In this document: positions 1 to 6,271 of the stretch, piece after piece
Layout of the letters: each line of letters begins with the position of its first letter
Position numbering within the stretch: the first letter of the stretch is position 1
DNA from: CAYOXX01 sp964408025
GTDB lineage: Bacteria > Acidobacteriota > DATKUA01
Assembly (NCBI GenBank): GCA_964408025.1
Contig: CAYOXX010000037.1
Location: 1 to 26,526 of the forward strand
Direction of reading: 5' to 3'
Length of the DNA: 26,526 nt
Program-made: the position numbers and the translations under genes
The notes under the pieces: generated by a model
What the model was told of the DNA's origin: nothing
The model's database searches: none
Seen by the model: only the letters and a program-made list of their open reading frames with translations

Positions 1-992
1 GCGAGAACATGTACACCATGGACGTCGACGGCGAGCCCTACGTCGTCAAGCCGATGAACTGCCCCGGCCACATCTTGATCTACAAGAACAGGCTGCGCAG
101 CTACCGCGAGCTGCCGATACGCTACGCCGAATTCGGCACCGTCTACCGGCACGAGCGCAGCGGCGTGCTGCACGGCCTCATGCGCGTGCGCGGCTTCACC
201 CAGGACGACGCCCACATCTTCTGCACCCCGGAGCAGATCGGCGGCGAGGTCGAGGAGCTCGTCCGCTTCAGCTTCGACATCTTCCGCGACTTCGGCTTCG
301 AAGACCACGAAGTGATCCTCAGCCTCCGCGACCCCGGGAACCCGGACAAGTACGCCGGCGACGACGAGGGCTGGGAGCTGGCAGAAAACTCGCTGGGCCG
401 GGCACTGGAGCGGCTCGGCGTGCCCTTCACGCGCGAGGTGGGCGAGGCGGTCTTCTACGGGCCCAAGATCGACATCAAGCTCAGGGACGCGATCGGGCGC
501 GGCTGGCAGGCGACCACCATCCAGTTCGATTTCAACCTGCCGCAGCGCTTCGGCGTCGGCTACATCGGCGAGGACGGCGCCGAGCACCGCGCCCTGATGG
601 TCCACCGGGCGCTGTTCGGCTCCCTCGAGCGCTTCATGGGGGTGCTGATCGAGCACTACGCCGGCGCCCTGCCCCTCTGGCTCGCCCCGGTGCAGGCGGT
701 CGTGCTGCCGATAGCCGACGCCCACCACGGCTACGCCCGCGAGGCCGCCGTCGGGCTGCGCCGGGCCGGCCTGCGCGTCGAGGTCGACGAGCGCAGCGAG
801 AAGATCGGCTACAAGATCCGCGAGCACCAGCTGCAGAAGGTCCCCTACATGCTGGTCTGCGGCGGGCGCGAGGCCGAAAGCGGGACCGTGTCGGTCCGCA
901 GCCGATTCGAGGGAGACCGGGGGCCGATGGGCCTGGAGGAGTTCATAGCCACGGCGCGAGAGCTGGTGGAGTCCAAGGCCGTGCGCCCCTAG
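1..992 (+). CDS. thrS: threonyl-tRNA synthetase, 5'-truncated
   Basis: Charges tRNA-Thr with threonine in the cytoplasm. Only the C-terminal part is present: the reading frame enters at base 3 and gives Glu-Asn before the first visible Met, which fits the ENMY/ENMF stretch of the catalytic core, so the Met at base 9 is internal. The class II core is clear. The three zinc-site contexts are present: MNCPGH (Cys), QDDAHIF (His) and MVHRALFGS (His). Motif 2 reads as YRHERSGVLHGLMRVRGFTQ, and motif 3 includes the HRALFGSLERF segment. An anticodon-binding (HGTP) domain follows from about base 680 to the TAG at 990-992. The N-terminal TGS and editing domains would lie outside the window. It heads the classic thrS-infC-rpmI-rplT-pheST order, which supports the call. 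About 325 codons remain. Confidence 0.97.
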   Translation, partial: ENMYTMDVDGEPYVVKPMNCPGHILIYKNRLRSYRELPIRYAEFGTVYRHERSGVLHGLMRVRGFTQDDAHIFCTPEQIGGEVEELVRFSFDIFRDFGFEDHEVILSLRDPGNPDKYAGDDEGWELAENSLGRALERLGVPFTREVGEAVFYGPKIDIKLRDAIGRGWQATTIQFDFNLPQRFGVGYIGEDGAEHRALMVHRALFGSLERFMGVLIEHYAGALPLWLAPVQAVVLPIADAHHGYAREAAVGLRRAGLRVEVDERSEKIGYKIREHQLQKVPYMLVCGGREAESGTVSVRSRFEGDRGPMGLEEFIATARELVESKAVRP

Positions 993-1037
993 CGAACCGG
1001 CGTCCGCGGGCCGGAGCGTGGGGCCTGGTTGAAAACC

Positions 1038-1072
1038 GCTGCCGCGGCGCGCTGGCGCGGGGCGCGGGCAGC
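1038..1072 (+). promoter_or_regulatory. GC-rich hairpin in the infC leader
   Basis: GCTGCC at 1038-1043 pairs with GGCAGC at 1067-1072, with further G/C pairing inside. It ends 8 bases before the infC Shine-Dalgarno AAGGAGG (1080-1086). No T-run follows, so a simple intrinsic terminator is unlikely. infC leaders are often regulated in bacteria, but no specific mechanism can be read here. Confidence 0.35.
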
Positions 1073-1090
1073 AAAGGGTAAGGAGGCTAC

Positions 1091-1618
1091 TTGAGGAAGC
1101 CAGATTCGAGGGACCGGACGCGGATCAACAGCTTGATCCAGGCGCCGCAGGTGCGCGTGATCGCCGAGGACGGGGAGCAGCTGGGCATCATGAGCTCCCG
1201 CGACGCCCTCTCCGCCGCCGAGCAGCGCGGCCTCGACCTCGTCGAGGTGGCGCCGACGGCCAGCCCGCCGGTGTGCCGCATCATGGACTACGGCAAGTTC
1301 CGCTACCAGCAGAAGAAGCGGGCGCACGAGGCCAAGAAGCACCAGAAGATCATCCAGGTCAAGGAGGTCAAGTTCCGCCCCAAGATCGACGAGCACGACT
1401 ACAGCTTCAAGAAGAACCACATCATCCGCTTCCTCGAGGCCGGCCACCACGTCAAGGTGGTGATCATGTTCAGGGGGCGCGAGATCGTCCATCCCGAGAG
1501 GGGGGGCCTCATTCTGAAGCGGATAGTCGAGGAGCTCGGCGAGATAGCCAAGGTCGAGCGCGGCCACCAGATGGAGGGGCGCACGCTGACGATGATCCTG
1601 ATCCCCGCGAAGAACTAG
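1091..1618 (+). CDS. infC: translation initiation factor IF-3
   Basis: IF-3 binds the 30S subunit, keeps it apart from 50S and proofreads the initiation codon. The 175-residue product is of normal size. The N-domain starts with RINSLIQAPQVRVI and contains the VAPTASPPVCRIMDYGKFRYQQ signature. A basic linker (KKRAHEAKKHQKI) leads to the C-domain, with KEVKFRPKIDEHDY and VKVVIMFRGREI. The start is TTG at 1091, four bases after a strong AAGGAGG; no ATG competes near the N terminus. A non-AUG start is notable because E. coli infC uses AUU so that IF-3 represses its own translation through start-codon discrimination. Similar autoregulation here is an inference. It follows thrS by 98 bases that hold a hairpin. 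Confidence 0.97.
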   Translation: MRKPDSRDRTRINSLIQAPQVRVIAEDGEQLGIMSSRDALSAAEQRGLDLVEVAPTASPPVCRIMDYGKFRYQQKKRAHEAKKHQKIIQVKEVKFRPKIDEHDYSFKKNHIIRFLEAGHHVKVVIMFRGREIVHPERGGLILKRIVEELGEIAKVERGHQMEGRTLTMILIPAKN

Positions 1619-1654
1619 CCGCCCCGCCGCAGCCCCCCGACCCTCGTTGACGTG

Positions 1655-1683
1655 TTGACATCGCCGCGCGGCGTGCGTAGATT
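1655..1683 (+). promoter_or_regulatory. sigma70-type promoter for rpmI-rplT
   Basis: TTGACA (1655-1660), a 17-base spacer and TAGATT (1678-1683) match the housekeeping consensus at 6/6 and 4/6 positions. Transcription would start near 1690, leaving a leader of about 34 bases before rpmI. It would give the two ribosomal proteins transcription independent of thrS-infC. Confidence 0.65.
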
Positions 1684-1723
1684 GACCGTCCCGGTTGCAG
1701 CGGAAGAATAACGGAGTACTCCG

Positions 1724-1921
1724 ATGCCCAAGATGAAGACACACCGCGGCGCCGCCAAACGCTTCGCCCGCACCGCCAGGGGCAAGATCAAGCGTCGGCG
1801 TGCCTGCCACAGCCACCTCCTGACCAAGAAGGCCAAGGAGCGCAAGCGGCGGCTGCGGTCGGCGGCGCTGATAGACAGCTCGGACCGCAAACGCGTCGAG
1901 AGGATGTTGCCGTACAGGTGA
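1724..1921 (+). CDS. rpmI: 50S ribosomal protein L35
   Basis: Small, very basic component of the large ribosomal subunit. The 65-residue length and the opening MPKMKTHRGAAKRF are typical of bacterial L35, as is the lysine/arginine-rich middle (KAKERKRRLR) and the C-terminal VERMLPYR. The ATG at 1724 is preceded by GGAG at 1713-1716. It lies between infC and rplT, its usual place, and appears to have its own promoter. The leader is too short to hold a large L20-type autoregulatory structure. Confidence 0.97.
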   Translation: MPKMKTHRGAAKRFARTARGKIKRRRACHSHLLTKKAKERKRRLRSAALIDSSDRKRVERMLPYR

Positions 1922-1938
1922 GCGACGGAGATTGAAAG

Positions 1939-2298
1939 ATGGCACGCGTCCGAAGTGGAACACGCAAGGTATACAGGCGCAAGAAGGTCCTCAAGGCGGC
2001 CAGGGGCTACTACGGCGCCCGCGGGCGCCTCTACCGGTCGGCCAAGGAGACGGTGCAGAGGTCGCTGCAGTTCGCCTACCGCGACCGCAGGCGCCGCAAG
2101 CGCGACTTCCGCAAGCTGTGGATCGTGAGGATCAACGCAGCCTCACGCGCCCACGGCATCACCTACGCCAGCCTGGTCCACGGGCTGAAGCTGGCCAACG
2201 TCGAACTCGACCGCAAGGTTTTGGCCGACATGGCGGTCGCCGATCCGGAGGCCTTCGGGGCAGTCTGCGACACCGCCCGCGCCGCCCTGGCCGGCTGA
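1939..2298 (+). CDS. rplT: 50S ribosomal protein L20
   Basis: Binds 23S rRNA early in large-subunit assembly; in some bacteria it also represses its own operon. The 119 residues match the usual length. The N-terminal basic extension (MARVRSGTRKVYRRKKVLK) contains the family's GYYGARGRLYRSAKE stretch and leads to the globular domain with FRKLWIVRINAASRAHGI and GLKLANVELDRKVLADMAV. Start ATG at 1939 with GGAG about ten bases upstream. It follows rpmI by 17 bases, so the two are co-transcribed and probably coupled. The last residues after DPEAF are poorly conserved, as is usual. Confidence 0.97.
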   Translation: MARVRSGTRKVYRRKKVLKAARGYYGARGRLYRSAKETVQRSLQFAYRDRRRRKRDFRKLWIVRINAASRAHGITYASLVHGLKLANVELDRKVLADMAVADPEAFGAVCDTARAALAG

Positions 2299-2340
2299 GC
2301 CGGTTCCGTAATAACTCGAGACCGAGGGTGGGGGATCACG

Positions 2341-3351
2341 ATGAGCGGGCAACTCGACGAGATCCGTCTGCAATTCCAGGCCGACCTGGAGCGCTGCGCC
2401 TCGGCCGGCGACGCCGAGGAGCTGCGCGTCAAGTACCTGGGGCGCAAGCGCGGCCTGCTGACCGCCGCCTTCAGGGAGCTCGGCAAGCTTTCGCCCCGGG
2501 AGCGCGCCGCCTTCGGCAAGGAGGCCAATAGGCTCAAGGGCGAGATAACCGCCGCCCTGGATGGTCTGCAAGCGGGGCCGCAGCCGGCCGCCGACCGAGT
2601 CGACATCACGCTGCCCGCCCCCGCGCCGCGGGTCGGCAGGCGGCACCCGGTCTCAGAGATGCGCCGCCGCATCGAGGCGATCTTCATCGAGCTGGGCTAC
2701 CGGATCGAGGACGGGCCACAGATCGAGACCGACTACTACAACTTCCAGGCGCTCAACTTCCCGCCCGACCACCCGGCGCGCGACACCCAGGACACCTTCT
2801 TCCTCGAGCACGAACTGCTGCTGCGCACCCACACCTCTCCGGTGCAGGTGCGGGTGATGGAGCGGCAGCGGCCGCCGATCAAGATCATCATACCCGGGCG
2901 CGTCTACCGGCCAGACTACGACATCACCCACACACCGGTGTTCTTCCAGGTCGAGGGCCTGGTGGTCGACCGCGGCATCACCTTCGGCGACCTAAAGGGC
3001 ACGCTCGACTACTTCTGCCGCCGCATGTTCGGCGCGCAGACCCGCACCCGCTTCCGGCCCAGCTTCTTCCCCTTCACCGAGCCGAGCGCCGAGGTCGACA
3101 TCAGCTGCCCCTACTGCGGTGGGGAGGGCTGCCGGATCTGTAAAAACAGCGGCTGGATCGAGATCCTCGGCTCCGGCATGGTCGACCCGGCCGTCCTCAC
3201 CAACGTCGGCATCGACCCGCACGAGCACTCCGGATTCGCCTTCGGCATGGGGATCGACCGCCAGGTGCTGCTGCTGCACGGCCTCGACGACCAGCGCCTG
3301 CTGTTCGAGAACGACCTGCAGATGCTCGAGCAGATCGGAGGATGGCGATGA
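2341..3351 (+). CDS. pheS: phenylalanyl-tRNA synthetase alpha subunit
   Basis: Catalytic subunit of the alpha2-beta2 enzyme that charges tRNA-Phe. The 336 residues are normal. An N-terminal coiled-coil arm (about 1-90) is followed by the class II core: HPVSEMRRRIEAIFIELGY, then DYYNFQALNFPPDHPARDTQDTFF, TSPVQVRVM, GRVYRPDYDITHTPVFFQVEGL and the C-terminal GFAFGMGIDRQVLLLHG. A four-cysteine knuckle, CPYC at 256-259 and CRIC at 264-267, precedes WIEILGSGMV; this putative zinc site occurs in many but not all bacterial PheS. The ATG at 2341 has a G-rich upstream (GAGGGTGGGGGA). The stop TGA overlaps the pheT start by four bases, which implies translational coupling of the two subunits. Confidence 0.97.
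   Translation: MSGQLDEIRLQFQADLERCASAGDAEELRVKYLGRKRGLLTAAFRELGKLSPRERAAFGKEANRLKGEITAALDGLQAGPQPAADRVDITLPAPAPRVGRRHPVSEMRRRIEAIFIELGYRIEDGPQIETDYYNFQALNFPPDHPARDTQDTFFLEHELLLRTHTSPVQVRVMERQRPPIKIIIPGRVYRPDYDITHTPVFFQVEGLVVDRGITFGDLKGTLDYFCRRMFGAQTRTRFRPSFFPFTEPSAEVDISCPYCGGEGCRICKNSGWIEILGSGMVDPAVLTNVGIDPHEHSGFAFGMGIDRQVLLLHGLDDQRLLFENDLQMLEQIGGWR
3336..3341 (+). promoter_or_regulatory. Shine-Dalgarno that sets the pheT start
   Basis: CGGAGG lies immediately against an ATG at 3342 but six bases before the ATG at 3348. Only the second has workable spacing, so translation should start at 3348 and give MRFSWEWL, which also aligns with the usual PheT N terminus. Confidence 0.7.
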
Positions 3352-5390
3352 GGTTCTCCTGGGAGTGGCTGCTGGAGCACGTCGAGCTGCAGAGCGAACC
3401 GCAGGAGGCGGCCGACCTGCTCTCCAAACACGGCCTCACCGTCGACGAGGTGATCGAGGAGGGCGGCGACGTCGTGCTCGACATCGACATCACACCCAAC
3501 CGCCCCGACGCGATGAACGTCAGGGGCGTCGCCCGGGAGCTGGTCGCGGTCGCCGGCGCCCCGCTGCGGCCGCTCGCCCTGGGCTACGACGAGGCGCAGA
3601 AGCCGGCCGCGGAGCTGTGCAGCGTGCGCATCGACGACCCGCAGGGCTGCCGCCGCTTCTGCGCCAGGGTGATCGAGGGCGTGACCAACGGCCCGGCGCC
3701 CGACTGGATGGCCCGCCGCCTCGAGCGGGTCGGGCTGCGCAGCATCAACCTGCTGGTCGACATCACCAACTACGTCCTCTGGGAGCTCGGCCACCCGCTG
3801 CACGGCTACGACCTAGCCCTCGTGCCGGGCGGCGAGATCGTCGTCCGCAGGGCCGCGGCGGGCGAGCGGCTGCGGACGATAGACGACGTCGAGCGCACCC
3901 TGGACCCCTCGATCCTTGCCATAGCCGACCGCGAGCGGGCCATCGGCATCGGCGGCGTCATGGGCGGCGCCGACAGCGAAATCAACGAGGCCACCGTCGG
4001 CATCCTGCTCGAGGGAGCCTACTTCGATCCGGTGCTCATCCGCCGCGGCTCGAGGAAGCTGGGGCTGAGCACCGAGGCCTCCTACCGCTTCGAGCGGGGC
4101 GCCGACATCAACGGCATGGTCGAGGCGATCGACCGCTGCTGCCACCTCTACCAGCGCCTCGCCGGCGGCAGCGTGCTGGCCGGCATGGTCGACCAGTACC
4201 CGGCTCCGCGCGAGCCGGTCAGAATCGAGATGGAAGGCAAGCGGCTTTGCTCATTCGCGGGTCTGGAGATCCCCGCCAAGCGCGTCGGCGAGATCTTCGA
4301 GGCCCTCGAGCTGCCGGCGCGCCGGGAGGGCGACATCTGGACGGTCGACGTCCCCTCGCGCCGCGTCGACCTCGAGCGGGAGGCGGACCTCTTCGAGGAG
4401 GCGATCCGCATCGTCGGCTACGACAAGGTGCCCGCCACGCTGCCCCACGTCGACCTGCCGCCGGCCGGCGCCACGCCGCTGCAAAGCACCGTCGACGCCG
4501 CCGAGGGCGCCATGCTGGCGGCCGGCTACTCCGAGGTGCTCAACTACGACTTCGTCGACCCCGAGCAGAACCGCATCTTCGCCCCCGCGGGAGCGGGCGA
4601 GCCGATCGAGGTGCTCAACCCGATCGCCGCGCCGCAGATGAGCGTCATGCGCCAGAGCCTGGCGCCCAGCCTGCTAACCAACATCCGCCACAACCACACG
4701 CGAGGGCAGACCGGCGTGCGCCTCTTCGAGATCGCGCGCACGTTCTTCTACGAGGGCGGCGCCCCGGTCGAGCGGACCACGGTCGGCTTCGCCGCCGACG
4801 CCCTCGAGCCGGCGCCGTTCTGGCACTCTACTCCTAGGCCCGCGGATTTCTTTGAGTCCAAAGGGGTTATGGAGTTCCTGTTTACAAGGCTCGACCTTCG
4901 TGATATGATAATAAGTGAGGGTTCCGCGGAGTTCCTGGAGCCCGCGGCACGCGCCGACGTAAGCCACCGCGGCGAGCAGGTCGGCTGGTTCGGGCAGGTT
5001 GCCGAGGGGGTGCTGGCCCGCTTCGACCTACCCGGGGCCGTCTTCGGCGGCCAGATTGAGCTGGAAGGTCTGGCCGGGGAGGGGGCGCCCGATCGCCGTT
5101 TTCGCCGCGGTTCGCGTTTTCCAAGCGTCAGCCGTGACATATCTTTCACCCTCGGCTCCGAGGCAACCTTCGCGCAGGTGCGCGGGGCGATCGAGGCGGC
5201 CGGGGTGGAGGAGCTGGTTGAGATACGCCTGCTCGACCTGTACCGCGGAGAATCCACCTCCGGCAAGCCGAGCCTGACGGTGCGGGTGGTCTACCAGAGC
5301 CGCGACCGCACGCTGACTCAGGAGGAGGTGGAGAGTTACCACGGGCAGGTGCGGGGCAGCCTCTCGAAGTTGGGAGTCGAGTTCCGCTGA
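3348..5390 (+). CDS. pheT: phenylalanyl-tRNA synthetase beta subunit, short form without OB domain
   Basis: Non-catalytic partner of PheS that edits Tyr-tRNA-Phe and binds the tRNA. About 680 residues, against about 795 in E. coli. The N terminus MRFSWEWLLEHVEL...HGLTVDEVI runs directly into VVLDIDITPNRPDAMNVRGVARE; the EMAP/OB-fold tRNA-binding domain that normally sits between these stretches is absent. The rest is complete: the B3/B4 editing region (RSINLLVDITNYVLWELGHPLHGYD, GGVMGG), the B5 region, the class II-like core (EVLNYDFVDPEQNR, NPIAAPQMSVMRQSLAPSLL) and the C-terminal FDX-ACB domain (about the last 95 residues, starting at FRRGSRFPSVSRDISF). Starts within the pheS stop (ATGA overlap). 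An AT-richer patch near 4830-4920 contains a promoter-like sequence but does not break the frame. Confidence 0.95.
   Translation: MRFSWEWLLEHVELQSEPQEAADLLSKHGLTVDEVIEEGGDVVLDIDITPNRPDAMNVRGVARELVAVAGAPLRPLALGYDEAQKPAAELCSVRIDDPQGCRRFCARVIEGVTNGPAPDWMARRLERVGLRSINLLVDITNYVLWELGHPLHGYDLALVPGGEIVVRRAAAGERLRTIDDVERTLDPSILAIADRERAIGIGGVMGGADSEINEATVGILLEGAYFDPVLIRRGSRKLGLSTEASYRFERGADINGMVEAIDRCCHLYQRLAGGSVLAGMVDQYPAPREPVRIEMEGKRLCSFAGLEIPAKRVGEIFEALELPARREGDIWTVDVPSRRVDLEREADLFEEAIRIVGYDKVPATLPHVDLPPAGATPLQSTVDAAEGAMLAAGYSEVLNYDFVDPEQNRIFAPAGAGEPIEVLNPIAAPQMSVMRQSLAPSLLTNIRHNHTRGQTGVRLFEIARTFFYEGGAPVERTTVGFAADALEPAPFWHSTPRPADFFESKGVMEFLFTRLDLRDMIISEGSAEFLEPAARADVSHRGEQVGWFGQVAEGVLARFDLPGAVFGGQIELEGLAGEGAPDRRFRRGSRFPSVSRDISFTLGSEATFAQVRGAIEAAGVEELVEIRLLDLYRGESTSGKPSLTVRVVYQSRDRTLTQEEVESYHGQVRGSLSKLGVEFR
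4881..4909 (+). promoter_or_regulatory. promoter-like sequence inside pheT
   Basis: TTTACA (4881-4886), 17 bases, TATGAT (4904-4909), each one mismatch from consensus, in a local AT-rich patch of a GC-rich gene. If active it would transcribe the pheT 3' end, the small coiled-coil gene, zapA and possibly the 6S RNA and rny region. Chance occurrence in coding sequence cannot be excluded. Confidence 0.4.
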
Positions 5391-5424
5391 GAGATCTGAA
5401 GGCGGCAACAGAGGAGGCTCGAGC

Positions 5425-5685
5425 GTGGAGAGCAGCCCGGTGTTGCGCGAGCTGGCCGATCGGGTCAGCCGCATCTGCTCCGAGTACAGCCGGCTGCGGG
5501 AGCGCTGCGCGGCGCTGGAGGCCAGGCTCGAGCGGCTGTCCCGTGGCAAAGGGAAGGCTCACGAATCGGCCCCTGCGGCCCGCCCCGGGAAAGGGGGAGG
5601 CCGGGGAGCCGCCAAGATGTTTGACAAGGAGAAAGTGAAAGCCAAGGTGGAAGAGATGTTGGCGGAGCTGGCCGATATCGGCTGA
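5425..5685 (+). CDS. small coiled-coil protein, possible ZapB-like division factor
   Basis: 86 residues of unassigned function. Residues 1-40 (VLRELADRVSRICSEYSRLRERCAALEARLERL) show the heptad pattern of a coiled coil. A basic, glycine-rich linker follows (about 41-63), then a short charged helix (FDKEKVKAKVEEMLAELADIG). The GTG start at 5425 is chosen from the strong GAGGAGG at 5411-5417, eight bases upstream. It lies 34 bases after pheT and 41 before zapA. A short coiled-coil ORF just before zapA is common in related gene orders, and ZapB itself is a small all-coiled-coil partner of ZapA, so a Z-ring role is plausible but inferred from position and helix pattern only. The C-terminal helix could be a partner-binding tail. 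Confidence 0.7.
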   Translation: MESSPVLRELADRVSRICSEYSRLRERCAALEARLERLSRGKGKAHESAPAARPGKGGGRGAAKMFDKEKVKAKVEEMLAELADIG

Positions 5686-5726
5686 GCTTCCGGCGCTAAC
5701 CGACGACAACGGTGGATGGTTTGTAA

Positions 5727-6008
5727 GTGGATTCGAACAAGGTAGAGATATTCGGACGGCACTACAGCATCGGCGGCATCGAAGACCGCGCCTACCTCGA
5801 CGAGCTGGCCGGCTTCGTCGACGCCCAGATGCGGCAGGTAGTGGAGTCCACGGGCACCGTCGACACGCACAGGGTGGCGATCCTTGCGGCCCTGAGCATC
5901 GCGGACTATTATTTCAAGGCCAAGCGGGAGCACCGTCGGCAAGACGAGGAGACTGGGCGCGACATCGCCGCCCTCAGCGAGCGCATCCGGCTCGCCCTCT
6001 CGCCCTGA
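5727..6008 (+). CDS. zapA: cell division protein ZapA
   Basis: ZapA binds FtsZ in the cytoplasm and bundles protofilaments in the Z-ring. The 93-residue product has the expected N-terminal domain, with NKVEIFGRHYSIGG followed by RAYLDELAGFVDAQMRQV, and a C-terminal helix for the tetrameric coiled coil (VAILAALSIADYYFKAKREHRRQDEETGRDIAALSERIR). The GTG start at 5727 gives the standard N terminus; an in-frame TTG six bases earlier is followed at once by a stop, so no longer form is possible. The Shine-Dalgarno is weak (GGTGGA about ten bases away). The position before the 6S RNA and rny matches the conserved layout. Confidence 0.93.
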   Translation: MDSNKVEIFGRHYSIGGIEDRAYLDELAGFVDAQMRQVVESTGTVDTHRVAILAALSIADYYFKAKREHRRQDEETGRDIAALSERIRLALSP

Positions 6009-6032
6009 GCCGGCGGCCCGGCCTGGCTGCGA

Positions 6033-6228
6033 GCCCCGACCACCGTCCCCTGCAAAACGGGTGATGCGCCGGGATTGAATGATCCAACACTATTCCACCG
6101 GGAGCCGGGATCGGCCGCGGTGAGCACGCCTTCCCGCTCGCGCGGGAGGGAAGCCTGAAGCGGTCGCCGAGGGTCCCACCTGCTAGCGCAGGGTCATCAA
6201 GACCGGCTTTCACCGTGGCGCGGGGGAT
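6033..6228 (+). ncRNA. ssrS: probable 6S RNA
   Basis: 6S RNA mimics an open promoter and sequesters housekeeping RNA polymerase. The stretch CCGCGGTGAGCACGCC (about 6115-6130), an apical hairpin with TTCCCGC facing GCGGGAGGGAA, then AAGCCTGAAGCGGTCG, parallels the E. coli core (CGCGGTTGGTGAGCATGCTC...GAGAAGCCTTAAAACTGCGACGAC) in order. The outer arms can close: CCCCG at 6034-6038 and CCAC nearby against GTGG...CGGGG at 6215-6225, giving about 196 nt with a central asymmetric region. Location between zapA and rny is the conserved site for ssrS in several groups. The ends are estimates from the closing stem; no promoter was identified with confidence. Confidence 0.75.
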
Positions 6229-6244
6229 TCCCTTAGGCCCCCGC
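6220..6244 (+). other. hairpin overlapping the 6S 3' arm and rny leader
   Basis: GCGGGGG (6220-6226) pairs perfectly with CCCCCGC (6238-6244) around an 11-base loop. The 5' arm is the same strand that closes the 6S RNA, so the two folds exclude each other. No U-run follows. Confidence 0.45.
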
Positions 6245-6260
6245 CGTACAGACCCGGAAC

Positions 6261-6266
6261 GGAGAG
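6261..6266 (+). promoter_or_regulatory. Shine-Dalgarno that sets the rny start
   Basis: GGAGAG six bases before GTG at 6272. Upstream in-frame starts (from 6215) lie within the likely 6S RNA and would add an unusual arginine-rich extension before the membrane anchor, so they are rejected. Confidence 0.7.
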
Positions 6267-6271
6267 AAGCC

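Noticed and set aside
989..1963. 324-codon antisense frame over infC and rpmI
   Set aside because: Overlaps two ribosomal/translation genes and their promoter; no motif.
3119..4837. 572-codon open frame in another + frame across pheS/pheT
   Set aside because: Arginine/alanine/proline-rich low-complexity translation, lies over two certain genes, and follows from high third-position GC. A shadow frame.
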